A program made the position numbers and the translations under genes. A stretch of 64,000 nt of DNA from Marchantia polymorpha subsp. ruderalis. Its lineage: Eukaryota; Streptophyta; Marchantiopsida; Marchantiales; Marchantiaceae. The notes below the pieces were generated by a model, which worked only from the letters and a program-made list of their open reading frames with translations, was not told where the DNA came from and did not search any database. Numbering within the stretch: the first letter of the stretch is position 1; every line of letters starts with the position of its first letter. Positions 35,486 to 47,654 of this stretch are shown one piece after another. The stretch covers positions 6,614,501 to 6,678,500 of the forward strand of contig AP031352.1 in the NCBI GenBank assembly GCA_037833965.1, written 5' to 3'.

Positions 35486-36768
35486 TCACGCCGAGCAACT
35501 CGCGCAGATCTGCCGAGGACCTCGATGCGTCTTCTTCTTCCGCCTCCGTTAGCGGACACGGAGAAGGCTCACGGCCAGCAGCAGCAGAAGCAGAAGCAGC
35601 AGAAGAGGACCCGGGGCCGATTATGGACGCGGAGGTGTGGGGCGGAAGGCACATTCCGGAGGAGGTGGTGCACACGATTCTGGCCTGGCTGCCGCCGCGC
35701 AGCTACTGCAGGCTGCGGGCGGTGTGCAGGAGCTGGAACGAGTCGGCGCAAAGCGCCGGGTTCGGGACGATCTGCCGGCGCATCCCAGCGCCGGCCCCGT
35801 TCTGGGTCGTCTTCGCCTGCGGCGGCCCTCTGGTGTACGACACGACGCACGGCGCCTGGCACGTGGCCGCGTCCTTCCTGTCCTACGACTGCTTCGCGGG
35901 GGAGGCCGAGGCCATCCTGGAGGCGGCGGGCAGCCTGCTGTTCTACCGGAACTTCGACCCGCAGGACCGGCTCATGGTGGTGTTCAACCCCATGAGCAAG
36001 CGCCGCACGAGGCTGCCCGCCCTGCCGCCGGGCACGGACGTCTGCCCGGCCATGGGCATCGTCCTGGACCGGGCCGCGGCGTCGTACACAATCTACGCCG
36101 TGGCCCCGCGGTTCCGCAGCCGCGAGCTGCTGACTCTGCAGCTGTTCGACTCGACCCGCGGCCGCTGGGAGCCGAGCGGGAGCCTGCTGCGCGACCCCGA
36201 GGACCCGCGCGACGAGCGGCACGAGGTTCTGAGCTCCGCCTGCTGCCACGGCGGCCTCTACTTCCTGACCGAGCGGCTGCCGGACGAGTTCGAGCCCGAC
36301 GAGCCCCCGCGCCGGCCGTTCCAGGTGTTCCGCGCCGGGCCCGCGACTTGGGACGAGGTTCCGGCCCTCCTGCCCGCCGGGCTCTCGTTCCCAAAGCTGT
36401 TCGAGAACCGCGGCCGCTTGCTGCTGGGCGCGGGCACCGCCGGTCGCCGGCCCTCGGGGCTCCTGAGCGTGCGCGTGTGGCAGCTGCTGGACCGGGCCCT
36501 GGAATGGGTGGAGATTCTGCGCATGCCGGACGAGCTGGTCCCCCGCGTCGCTGCGGGCTTCCCCGTTTTCGCCCTGGTCGCCAACGGAGATTTCATCGGT
36601 GTGGGATCCGGGCAGCAGAGGAAGATTGTGCGCTACATGTGTGACTTGACGAAAGGCTCCTGGTGGGCACTACCGTCCGAGTACCAGCACGTTGCTCTCC
36701 ATCACCTCGAGGGCCTGACGAGCTCCGGCACGCTGCTGTTCGAGCCCAGGCTCGATACCGCCTTCTGA
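35482..36768 (+). CDS. Intronless F-box protein with a kelch-type C-terminal region
   Basis: A single open exon encodes 428 residues from the first in-frame ATG at 35482; the open frame extends upstream without an ATG. A Ser- and Glu/Ala-rich leader is followed by an F-box at about residues 56-90 (HIPEEVVHTILAWLPPRSYC, then LRAVCRSWN). The rest resembles plant F-box/kelch-associated beta-propeller regions, with PFWVVFACGGPLVYD, MVVFNPMSKRRTRLPALPPG, SYTIYAVAPRF and KIVRYMCDLTKGSWWALP. F-box proteins recruit targets to SCF ubiquitin ligases; the target here is unknown. GC content is far above the neighbours, especially at third positions, which explains the long shadow frames on both strands. 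Loss of introns and GC richness could reflect origin by retroposition, but no poly-A tract or target duplication is visible. Confidence 0.9.
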   Translation: MITPSNSRRSAEDLDASSSSASVSGHGEGSRPAAAEAEAAEEDPGPIMDAEVWGGRHIPEEVVHTILAWLPPRSYCRLRAVCRSWNESAQSAGFGTICRRIPAPAPFWVVFACGGPLVYDTTHGAWHVAASFLSYDCFAGEAEAILEAAGSLLFYRNFDPQDRLMVVFNPMSKRRTRLPALPPGTDVCPAMGIVLDRAAASYTIYAVAPRFRSRELLTLQLFDSTRGRWEPSGSLLRDPEDPRDERHEVLSSACCHGGLYFLTERLPDEFEPDEPPRRPFQVFRAGPATWDEVPALLPAGLSFPKLFENRGRLLLGAGTAGRRPSGLLSVRVWQLLDRALEWVEILRMPDELVPRVAAGFPVFALVANGDFIGVGSGQQRKIVRYMCDLTKGSWWALPSEYQHVALHHLEGLTSSGTLLFEPRLDTAF

Positions 36769-38460
36769 TCCGTATCTGTCTGATCCGTTCGTCGAACCGA
36801 TGTCGCCCTCCTCCGTCAGCGAGTACGGATTTGAGAATCTCGTTTCTGCGATGCCGTTCGTGCGGGCCCGCACGAGCTTCTGGGAGGACTCTCGAGGTCG
36901 CCGGGATGGTTGGAGTTGCAGCATCAGATTCACGTTTTTTTGAAGCGCTTGCGAGCTCCCTTTGCCCCGGGGCACGAAAGTCGACCGTCGTAAAACAGGC
37001 CTGGGTCATCGGCGGGAGACATATTGAGTTCCGGCAAGCTTTTCCATAGCTCTGAGCTAGTGGTTCCTCGACTGCAGCTCATCACTCCTCACCAGGGTAG
37101 GATATAGCAGACGTGCATGTCCGGTCAGCCCCCCCTGAAATTCCTCGTAGCGTTTCGTGCACGGGGTGCTGGAGTGAACTGGGGAGCCGGGGTCTTTTCA
37201 CTCTCACTCAGTCACTTTCCCGAGCGTGTTCTTTCTTCCTCCAGTGAACTGAACTCCATGGAAAGGGTCGCTTCCGACGGCCTCTAAGATGGAGCTGTCG
37301 TCGGCTGGCTACATGGTGTAAGGTCCCACCCTCCGCAAGTCACCTGACGCTGGGGCCATATTCAGTGATATCCTTCGACTCCACCCAGGGAAAGCGGCCC
37401 AACGCTCCAGTAGGATATAATTGTTTGTAGAGCTTCGTCTGATCAATATCTGGAATTGGGCTCAACAAAATATACTCTACACAAGGTTGGGAGCTTTTCT
37501 GGATGTTTTGAATAATTTAGAGTCCTTTTCGACGTCAATACTTGTAAAGCTGCACGACACATTTCCAGGCTTTCCAGTTAGAGCACGAGGACAATGTGGA
37601 TCTCGCTCGTGCAGCTGTCCGGTACCTGTAGTTGTGCAGGTTTCCATCATTCAAAATTACCGTTTCCAGGCTCTGTATGTTGAGCAACCTGCATATTAAG
37701 AATGTTCAAGCCCTCGATCAGCAAATGCACGTTACGTTCTTACTTTTATCTCGCATGTCGTTGATCACTGTGCATCTATAAACTGATTTGGGAGAAATCA
37801 TCGTCCAGTTACTTCGCGTCTACATTTACTTAGCAGCAATCTTTAGAGTTGCATAGACTACATTCATTATTTGCATAACTCTGCTATTTTTGTGGAGTTA
37901 AATCTGGATCTGCTCCCGAGAAGATACAGGAAACGAGATTCAACTCACGTACGGCTGCTTCTTGATGAAAAGATGTCCGGATACATTCCATCGCTCAACT
38001 GTTACATGATCTGAAAAACGTGCCATTTGCACTCTGTCCCATTACAGGAACTACTGGTCAACTCTCCGAAGACGTTCTTCGGAATCTCCAGGCTTCATTT
38101 GAAGCTCGATGAGCTGCATGCCCCGTGTAATCATTTCCGCGCAGAATGTGGAGACGCCATCCTCAGAACTCGTCAAAGTATGGCGTCTGAGCACAAACTT
38201 CACAGACAACTTGTCACACTATTGTACTGTCGGGGTTACTACAAGTCAAGCTGTGCGACGCAGTACGGTAAATTACGTAATTTAAGCATCCGAGAAGTGG
38301 TGGTCTCATGTAGTGGTATGCAATCACTATTTACCGTCCTCTGCAAAAGAAGATACGCACGCGCACTGTGCCTCCCAACTTCGAGACAATGCTTGGCGAT
38401 TACAGTGTGAGCTCGTTCCACAGCCAGCGCCTTCTACTTCACATAGAAAACTTGCCAATG
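36769..38460. other. F-box 3' flank and intergenic DNA
   Basis: GC content falls gradually after the F-box stop. Frames are short and on both strands, with no domain. I see nothing further that I can name. Confidence 0.5.
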
Positions 38461-38498
38461 TGCGCCAAAGGGCCCGGAGCTCCAGGCCCTTTGGCGCA
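38461..38498. promoter_or_regulatory. 38-bp palindrome containing two opposed E2F-type sites
   Basis: The arm TGCGCCAAAGGGCC (38461-38474) is the exact reverse complement of 38485-38498. The centre holds a further GGAGCTCC palindrome, so only one base pair of the whole 38 is mismatched. Each arm contains TTTGGCGC on one strand, the plant E2F/DP consensus TTTSSCGC. It may be a paired E2F site or a hairpin-forming DNA element. The nearest downstream gene start is more than 2 kb away. Confidence 0.6.
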
Positions 38499-40470
38499 AA
38501 TTTCTGAAATTTAATGACAACTGGGTCACTTTTATAACCATCGCCATGCTTATCGGCATCTGCATTCCACTTTTAGCTCATAGCTACAATTAGTGTTATC
38601 CTCGTCATTTGTATCAGAGCTTGTCCGTGCTTCGAGTGACATCTACTCTCAGCTGCTGCACCTGAGTACAGCATCTGGTTAATGGCTATCCTCACCCGTC
38701 CATCGGAGTCCAACAGTCCACATACTGGAATTCCTTTTTTTCTTCTGTCAAAGCCTTGCGCGAGCCCATTCAAGAGGAAGTGGGCCACGGAGCTTACAAT
38801 TTATTAAGTCGATACGATTCAAAAGGCAGGCTCGACGTACGTAGATGCCAATGGCCAGTGGCTCTCACTCTCCACTTCTGATTCGAGTTACAGTACGTCA
38901 CACCACCGAGCGCACTGGTATGGTCAAACAGCACTCTGAGACTTCAAAAAGCTCATGCAAGGTTGGTGCTGCCAAGCCGAGAGATTAGCAAATTGTCCCG
39001 TACGTCATCACCCGTAACTTCACTAGCCGGAGCCACAGGCTTTTCTTGTCTGAGCCTGGTGAAAAGTCATCAGTGGATCGGAATGATTCTTTTCTTCGAG
39101 TATCGGGCTGACAAACAGTTGTCGCGTTTCCACATTTCCATGCAAGAACTTTACAATTCATTTAGTTTGTTCTCATGCAGAGGCGGATACGCATTCAGAT
39201 CTACGTTTACTTTCTGAATGCATGTACACCTCGGGAGAGAAACCCGTCGTGCCACGGGATATGTAACTGGAAGAGGGGACAAAATTTATGAACAAATAAG
39301 AAGTGTCTAAATTACCTCATCAATACATCAGTGAGGTGCAATTCCGAATGCCGATGACATGGCATCGGCATGGCTTGCTGGGTTGAGGTATGTGGCCTGC
39401 CAGTGCAAGTTCGTGGGCTTCAGTTGACATCGTAATTTATTTATACACGAAATTTGTCGTTTTGAGCCCCCTGTGAGATGCTCGCTCAGCCGCCGCGAGG
39501 TCTGGAACGTCGGCAGCGGGGCAAGGGGTCAGCACCTCGTATGAAGGAGAGATGTCGTCGCCCTGGCGAATACCGACGCCGTAAGCCGTCGTCCGGGGTA
39601 CGGTGTAGTGAGGATAGCTCAGCCTTCCCGACGAGGCGTCCGTCGTCACATCACACTCGGAGAGGGTCGAGTCTCGAGGCCCTTCCCTCGCTGAACGAGA
39701 GTGGCCAGAGTGCCACGGAAATTTCCTCCGAGTTGCGGCCAATATCGAGGCCAATCGAGGCCTCCCATCTGGACCTCGTTTGTCCTCGACGATCGACACG
39801 CTTCTCTAAATCCAGCGCTCTTCTAAAAACGAACCCCTCAACTCTCCGACTGCTGCTCTCCATCGAAGAGATTCTATTGCAGAACGGGGATCGATAGCAC
39901 TCGTGCTTCATCCAGGGGGGATGAACCTGCAGATTACTAATGCCACGAGTCTGATCTGCCTTGAGATTCAGCGCGGGCGTGAAGCGAAAAGGAGACTGGC
40001 GAGCACTGATTCCGGCCGTGGGACCCAGTTTCGTAGGGGTACAAACATCGCCAGGAAGGAGGAGAGCCATGGCGGAATGCGCGGAGGGATTCGGACGAGG
40101 TGTCTCCCAACAACGCTCGGGCCGTCGCTGCTTATCCTCCTGACCTCCAACATTCCCCCAAAAATAGATGAATCTCCTGAGGGCTGGACTCGCCCCGGCC
40201 CCATGCGCGACATCCGCAGGCCCGGACTGGGCCCCATGTTTTGGCTGCGGCCCGATCCATAGATCGACAGAGCTCGTTCCGTGGCACGGTTGACCGGGGA
40301 TCAGAACCCTCGCCGGTACAACGACAGCAGCACCCCGAGCTCATGAAAAGCGCAGCTTGTCAACTCTCGCTCGCTAGCTCGCGTGGTGCAAGCCGGGCAC
40401 GTGCCCTCGGGGTGAAATTATGCCTCGTTCGTTCGCGGCTGGGCACTGGAATTCAGCACGCAATTGGGAG
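38499..40470. other. Intergenic DNA with a GC-rich island
   Basis: A small inverted repeat (ATGCCGATG, 6-base loop, CATCGGCAT) sits at 39348-39371. From about 39430 to 40440 the DNA is GC-rich, with overlapping open frames on both strands and no domain. Near 40190-40260 there are GGCCCA/TGGGCC-like motifs of the kind bound by TCP factors in plant promoters. The island probably belongs to the transporter promoter, but an older element cannot be excluded. Confidence 0.4.
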
Positions 40471-40473
40471 CTG

Positions 40474-40480
40474 TATAAAT
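40474..40480 (+). promoter_or_regulatory. Probable TATA box of the transporter gene
   Basis: TATAAAT sits in GAGCTGTATAAATGAC, about 240 bases before the transporter ATG. That allows a leader of about 200 bases. No other TATA-like sequence is as well placed. Confidence 0.5.
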
Positions 40481-40718
40481 GACGACGGGGAGTGCGGCTC
40501 GAGGGAGGGAGCTCGCAGTCGTCGTGGTGCATCATCGGCTTCCGACCGAGGAGGAGGACGACGATACCGCCGCTCTGCTGTCTGCTCGTCGCCAGTGGCT
40601 CTAGAGCCCGTGCGGGTGGAGCACTGCTGGCGACATCGACCTCGACCTCGGCCTCGGAGGTAGATTGGGAACCCGCGTCGGCTGCCCAGTCGGTGCGTGC
40701 TCGAGGAATTTCGTAGAT

Positions 40719-43700
40719 ATGGTGGAGCTCGGATGGGAGGCTGGGGTGGTGATCGCCACCCTGGTCTCCGGGCTGGTCGTCATGGCCGGTGACTGGATTG
40801 GACCCGACTTCGTCTTCGCGGTGATGGTCAGCTTCTTGGCTGCGTGTCGGATCATCACCATCGACGAGGCGGTCGAGGGATTTTCTCAGCCGGGACTTCT
40901 CACTGTGGTCATCCTCTTCGTCGTAGCCGAGGGGATCAGTCAAACTGGAGGTAAGGAGCTCGGCCTCTAGCTCTCCCAGCCCTTTCGGAATTGTAGAACC
41001 TTTGGCTCTTTAGATTATTAGCTCAGCGTAGATATTGGATTCAGGACCTCCACTGCTCGTTTGGCGAGGTTCCTGCATTTTGCGCGACGGACTGACGTTT
41101 TGGCTGCCGCCATCGATGGATGCTTTGCAGGAATGGAGAAGGCGCTGAATCTGTTCCTGGGCAAAACGCGCTCTCCGTTCTGGGCCATCACGAGGATGTT
41201 CATCCCCGTGACGATCGTGTCGGGAGTTTTGAATAACACCCCAATCGTCGCGCTGCTCATTCCGATTATGATCGCATGGGGCCGCCGGAATGGCATCTCC
41301 ATCAAGAAGCTGCTCATCCCTCTGAGCTACGCCGCTGTGTTCGGAGGCACTCTGACTCTGATCGGGACGTCCACCAATCTGGTCGTGGCAAGTGAGTTCC
41401 TTTCGTCGCCGTGTGCACCGAACTCTCGCTTGTGTAGACTCTCACTCGCGTCGTAATTCCCTGACAGCCGACGCCTGCACATTCACCAGCACGAGGGCCT
41501 CGAGGTCGAGCACCGAGGGGAAGAATGTCTTCCGAAAGGGGTTTTTGAGCGACTTTTCTCGTTTTCTGCGCAGGTCTGCAAGCGAAGCGGTACGAGCAGT
41601 CTGACCCAGGGAATTCGTCCTTCGGGTTCTTCACGATCACTCCGTATGGCACAATTTACGCCATCTTTGGGTTCATGTACACCACGCTCGCGTCCCTCTG
41701 GTTCCTACCGAACGACGACACCACCCGCCACTCGGATTTGCTGTTCGTCGCTAAAGTGCCATCCTCGTCTCCCGTGATCGGCAAGTCCATCAGAGACGGC
41801 GGATTCACGGGCATGGAGCGGTTCGTCCTCCTGGCAGTCGAGCGCAATGTTAGACTTCCTCCAGCCTTCACAGTCCTCTGCGATTCTCAGTTCCGGAAAC
41901 CTCTTTGCTGACTGATTCTCCTCTTCGGCTGCTTCGATGGCGTCGTGATGGTTTTTCTATCGAATCTCTACTCGTGAAGAGGAAATAAAGTTTACAGATG
42001 AAATTTGTATTTTGTAAGGTTCGGAATTGGGCATTCGGGTGATGGAGATCTGACCGACTTGTATTGCTTTGGTCCAGGGACATGTGACCCATTACGGACG
42101 TGTGAGTCCAGAGTTTCGTCTCGAGGCCGAGGACCAGCTGCACTTCTGCGGCGAGCTGGAACAAGCGAAACTCTATGCGAAGCACTTCGGATTAGAGCTG
42201 CTTACGCACGAGGGCGAGGGCAAGTCCGAGCTCAAATTCGACGACCGCCTCGACGCTTCGCAGCTGGAACGAGGGGAAGATTTAGCCAAATTCTATGTGA
42301 TCAGGTATCTCGTGCAGGTAAGATTTGTTCCTAATTGAATCCGACACTTCTGTGTCTTGACCGCCGTCGAAAATCAGCTCAAATGGAATTTAGCTCAAAA
42401 AATGATCAGGATGTGAAATGCTGGTCGTGTGTGCAATTTAGCGAGGGCATGCAATCTCTGACGTTGCTGTGAACTGGCGAGAGTGGAGTGACATTGATGC
42501 CGGCAAGCCTGTCATGTGCAGGCCACTGTTAAGAAAGGCTCGGACATTGTGGGCTCGAGTATCCGCGATCTCAACTTCCGTTCTCGCTTCAACGCAGCTG
42601 TCCTGGCCGTGAAACGAGGGCCCAACCATCATCCAGGTCGCCTCGGTGATGTGGTGGTGGAAGCTGGTGATATTTTCGTCATCCTTGCAGGTGGGGGGCT
42701 TCTAACTCCACAACTCAGGATGTGTTGAAAAACTGAAATTCGATGATCTTCTTCGTTTACAAGTGGAGGCTGGCAAGGACTGGCTGGATTCTGGTTGCTT
42801 GATTCTTCCGCCCTGAGCGAGAAAATTGATGAATCGTGTGATGAACTCCTCGTGGTTTGCAGCGAACAAGGCAGCCGTCGAGTCCCAGGGTTTCAAAGAC
42901 ACGTTCAAAGACATTGAGCTTCTCGATGAGGCCATGGAGAAGGAGTACTTGACAGGTACCTTCAATGATTCGCACGACTTTCTATGATTACATCAATCTC
43001 GCCGTACGCAGAGAATGATGGTGGATGGATGGGTCACCGCCTTAGCCAGCCAAGCCAGCTTCGGAGGCCTGGCTAAAATCAGCCCTCCAGTAGGCCACGA
43101 TGGCGAAGTCCATGGCCAGATTCAATACTTGTGAAAAAACCTGGTGCGGCAGGCATGCACAAACGTTTCGCTGCGGTCATTCTGTGGTTATGCGTCTAGA
43201 AAAGCTTCATGATTCAGTTCTTTACATGAGAATCTGAAGAATTCGGGACCGAAAATGAGATGATATGAACATGTGGATGTACGAAGTTACTCGCATATTG
43301 GTCTAGGGAAATTTTAAGATTCTCTGTCGGCGTAACCTCGTGAGGCAAGTCGTCGATGCGTTTTCTCGTCGTGGAGATTAAGAAGGCACGTGGATTGATT
43401 TTTTGCTGCGTAGAGCACTTTTCTGTCATATCTTCAGCTTGGTGGTCTTCCCATTGGGTATAGCCTGACCCAGGGGAGACGGAGGATATCCTTGAACGCT
43501 CTGAAATCTCAGAGGGCCTCGGCATTGGCATTGAACGCTGCAGGTAAGCAGGGGCTCATCAGCTTGGTTTATTTTGTTTCAAATTTTTTTGCAGGAATGA
43601 AGGTGACGAGCGCATTCTCAGGGATTGGCAAGAGCGTCCACGCTGCTGGATTACGCGGCATCAATGGTCTCTACCTCGTTGGAATCGACAGGGCCGATGG

Positions 43701-46076
43701 TGAAGAGCTCCGGGTGGTGCACCCCGACACAATCGTTGCTGTGAGTGAATGCCGAAACATACTGAGCATTTGACCTTGTCCTGGGATTCTCTACTCGGGT
43801 CCTTGAGCGTCCTCGCCTCGTACTAACGCACAAAAGGAATTAAAATCGTTAAGTTAGGATTGATCGCATGGTCAACGCGGAGTTCATGTAGGCCTCAGCT
43901 TTCCTCCCACTGCGGATCTTGCCTGTTGAACACCATGTCCCAGTGTTGGTAATGATTGTTTCGCTACAGCTAGCAGAAAATGTGTAGATGCTTTTTCTCT
44001 CGACGACATAAACAAATCTTAGACTCGATGGTGCACATGGTAAGATAGTGTGTGTGCGTGCGCAGCTGGACGATATTCTTTGGTTTGCAGGAGGAGTTGC
44101 TGGCGTTTACTACCTTCTGAAAATCGGAGGTCTCGAACACACGCAGGCAACACAAGTGTCTAAGTTGAAGACAGACATTTTGTATCGGCAGCTGGTGAAG
44201 GTACGAGTTGCACTGACCATCTGAAGCGACGTCTCCATTTGTCTGACGAAGCGACGTCTCGTGGATTGGCAAGCGTATCATCTGTGCAAATTGTCTAGAC
44301 TCTTCTCTTCTCTGCACCAGTTTCACATAGCAGTGACCTCGAACTAACAGGAAGCAGTATTAAATCTTCTTGCGCAGGTATCAATCGCGTATGACAGCGA
44401 TCTCGTGGGGAACACAGTTCGTGAATCTCATTTTCGTAACAGATACGATGCGGTTGTGCTTGCCATTCACCGAGAGGTAATAACTAATGCAGCCTGCCCC
44501 TGAATTTACGTCTCAAAGTTAGATCTGGCAGCTATGGGAGCTGCGAGTGCTGTGGACGGTTCAAAGAGTTCCGTCTACGGATTCTCAGCTCTAGTGAACA
44601 TTGTTTAGCCAGTTGAGAGACTGTAACAGGACAGTGTTTGAAAATAAGAAAGGAGAATGTTTCATGTTGGCTATGATTCAGGGACATCGTGTGGCCGCTG
44701 ATGTCCGGGATGTGAAGCTGAGGGCAGGAGATGTGCTGCTTTTGGACACCGGTTCAAGTTTCGAGCACCGTCATAGGAATGATATTGCTTTCTCTTTGAT
44801 CACCACTGTCCCCGACACTTCGCCGGTGAAAACCCGTCGCATGTGGTGGGCTCTTTTCCTCGGATTCGTCATGATTATGACACAGGTAAGATTCCACTGC
44901 CAGATCAATGAACGTGTATCATACATGGGAGAGTCATACATGGCCGTCAGTCTGAATCGGTATACATGAAACTTCGAGACAGAGTGATTGACATTCTTCC
45001 GTCAATGTTGTGGATGCAGTTTGTGGGAGGCGCTCTGGATGAGGCAAACGTGGTGGATCAGGAGCTGATAGACCTCTTCCTGGCGGGCGTCCTGACCGCA
45101 GGAATCATGTTAGCGACAGGCTGTTTCAATGGTCAGCAAGCTCGGAGCAGCATCGACTGGAGCGTGTATGTCACGATCGCCTTCGCCTTTGGATTTAGTA
45201 ACGCGATGGAGAAATCTGGAGTGGCGGGCGCTATTGCAGAAGTCTTCATTACCATCAGTAAGCATCGAATTTACCGAGAAAATGCTACATCATCCACTTC
45301 TAGAGTCTCGATGAATATATTCTGACCTGTTCTGTTCGCAGATCCCTTATTGAACGATTCCTATCTAATATATGAAGGGCATTTCGTCGATTTCCAGGTG
45401 AAGCCATAGGAAGTAAGAAGGCTTCCTATGTGGCAATTTATATCGCCACTGCCTTGATGTCTGAGCTCGTCAGCAACAACGCGGCTGCTGCGATAATGTA
45501 TCCCATTGCCGCACAATTGGGTGATGCATTGGGTGTGAAACCTTCGAGGATGAGCGTGGTCGTCATGCTCGGTGCTTCAGCTGGGTTCACGCTTCCCTAC
45601 AGCTATCAGACGAATCTCATGGTTTTTGCCGGTGAGCATAATAGGCCCATGTGGAAGTCACAGTGCCAGCTCTGCAAGCTTTGCTTTTATTTTTGCATGA
45701 TCAGAGACTTGCTGCCATTGCTCTCCGTGTCGAATTCGATCTACATTTCAGCACGCTTTAACGTGGTAACTCTTGCTGTCTCTGTTGTGTCACAGCTGGA
45801 GGCTATCGGTTTCTCGAGTTTGCGAAAATTGGGTTCCCTTGTCAGTTGTTCATGATCGTGGCCGTCCTGTTCATTTTCTTGCTAGAGGAACATATGGGTT
45901 TGGCTGTAGGCATTTCATTCGCAATGATGGCGGCCATGCTGGCTGGCCCCCTCGTCTGGGCGACCTTATCCCCAACAAAGAGAGAAAAATTCATTCCTGC
46001 TCGATTCAGGAAGGCGAAGTTGAAGATAGATGCCACCTCAAGATCCTACGACGAGCTTAGTCTGGTCTCCACTTGA
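40719..46076 (+). CDS. SLC13-type transporter with internal RCK_C/TrkA-C domains (13 exons)
   Basis: Exons read: 40719-40950, 41032-41391, 41574-41848, 42078-42317, 42522-42690, 42863-42955, 43595-43740, 44066-44200, 44378-44476, 44682-44885, 45020-45257, 45398-45631, 45796-46076; 901 residues, GT-AG throughout. The N-terminal half is hydrophobic and contains the SLC13/ArsB signature VSGVLNNTPIVALLIP (about 142-157) and LTLIGTSTNLVV. Residues of about 290-620 are soluble and contain RCK_C/TrkA-C blocks: SDIVGSSIRDLNFRSRFNA, GKSVHAAGLRGINGLYLVGI and NTVRESHFRNRYDAVVLAI. The C-terminal half is hydrophobic again, with SNNAAAAIMYPIA (about 754) and GFTLPYSYQTNLMVFAGGYR. This is the architecture of bacterial SLC13 permeases and the Chlamydomonas SAC1/SLT proteins, which move or sense sulfate or other anions with Na+. 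Substrate and membrane are not deducible. The exon 11 start is the least certain. Confidence 0.92.
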
Positions 46077-47014
46077 AACTATCCTGCAATTCCCACTTTT
46101 TCATCTCACACAAACCGCCAGGACTATTCACAGATAGATTGTGGGATCGTCTGATGTCTGCAACCTCATGTCCGAACTGTCATTCAAGATCAGTCGTCGA
46201 TGCACAGCCTTACTCCAACCCTACTCGTAGCATATGCCTGAATGAGGCATGGATGCACCGTGCAGAACATGCGAACTGTATAGGCAGTTGTCACGTCGTC
46301 TGGGGAGCACAGTTGGCCATCACTTCTCGTCACATTAGACCTCGATCAGATGTATTTCCAAACTTTAACGAGGTGGTGGACAATCAAGATGAACGATGTC
46401 GGACATGTGGACGGTGCCTGTAGATTGATTTCAGCAAGAGTTTAGAACTCCTTCAAGATTTCGTGGTTGAAACCCGTGTCTTGGAGACATTCACTAGTGA
46501 CATCAACACGCGAAGAGGGTAGGTAGTAGTGATGCAAACATTTGAACTGCCCTCAGGTAAGACTATCTCTCCATGTAGAGATTGGCTGGCGGTAATACTT
46601 GCTTACCATAATTTTGTACAGAGTCACTCAGTTCAGATGGAACCGATTTGTGAATATGTACAATTGCAACGGGACTTTCAGTTTGACGAATAGTTGCGTA
46701 ACCTCCGAACGTCATTGACATTGTTTGTGTGAAATATTCATCTTGAAACTGTAGCATAGGAAATGGGAATTTCACGTTCAAAATGTGGTAACTTTTATAC
46801 TTAAAACCTGAGAAATGATTGCTTTCGTCTAAACCACATCTCGTCCTATTAAATCTTTTCAACCTTTACCTGAATGGGTCGACCAGTGGAGAGATCGTAA
46901 GTTTATTGAAATAGAGCAGACGGACTGGCCAAACTTGCAACAGACAAAAACGCTTTTGCGTTGTTCCTCCTATGAGTTGAAAGAGCTGTAACGTAAGAAA
47001 GGTCGGTCTTCAGT
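46077..47014. other. 3' flank of the transporter and unassigned DNA
   Basis: The transporter 3' UTR presumably covers the first few hundred bases. A 99-codon open frame lies on the minus strand at 46563-46862 and has no recognisable family or supporting splice sites. Nothing else is visible. Confidence 0.4.
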
Positions 47015-47496
47015 ATTCTCGTGCAACCTCTCAAGAGCATACTTTGAAGAAATTTAGCACACGCTAAAAAATGTTGCCACCTTCAGTCGCCGGGATAGTT
47101 GAGGTGTTCCATGCACCTCGGAAGCGAAGCGTTTGGGCTTATAACTGCAGGAAACCGGCAGTAATCTACAGAAGTTACGCCTAGTTCTGGTAATTCTGAT
47201 TAGAGACGATAAGTGATAATACTCTCTCTTGTGCTTAAAGCTTCATGGTCGTATCATTCTCGTGCAACCTCTCAAGAGCATACTTTGAAGAAATTTAGCA
47301 CAAGCTAAAAAATGTTGCCACCTTCAGTCGCCAGGATAGTTGAGGTGTTCCATGCACCTCGGAAGCGAAGCGTTTGGGCTTATAACTGCAGGAAACCGGC
47401 AGTAATCTACAGAAGTTACGCCTAGTTCTGGTAATTCTGATTAGAGACGATAAGTGATAATACTCTCTCTTGTGCTTAAAGCTTCATGGTCGTATC
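47015..47496. repeat. Tandem duplication, two 241-bp units
   Basis: 47015-47255 and 47256-47496 are head-to-tail copies that start ATTCTCGTGCAACCTC and end CATGGTCGTATC. I see only two differences (ACACGC versus ACAAGC, GCCGGG versus GCCAGG), so the duplication is recent. No coding content is evident. Confidence 0.92.
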
Positions 47497-47557
47497 AACA
47501 GCAGCCAATATGTCAAAGATTCATCGACAGGAAACTCTTAAAAATGATCTCTACGTC

Positions 47558-47575
47558 CTCTCTCTCTCTCTCTCT
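47558..47575. repeat. (CT)9 microsatellite
   Basis: An uninterrupted CT dinucleotide run. Confidence 0.85.
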
Positions 47576-47654
47576 AGGTTGATCTCTACCTTATGACAGG
47601 CAGGATGATGGGCACATGGCGTCTTCTTTGCAATGAATCAGTCTCATGTCCAAT

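Noticed and set aside
35525..36644. Long plus- and minus-strand frames overlapping the F-box gene
   Set aside because: They are Arg/Ala/Gly-rich shadow frames caused by the high third-position GC of the F-box coding frame and have no domain.
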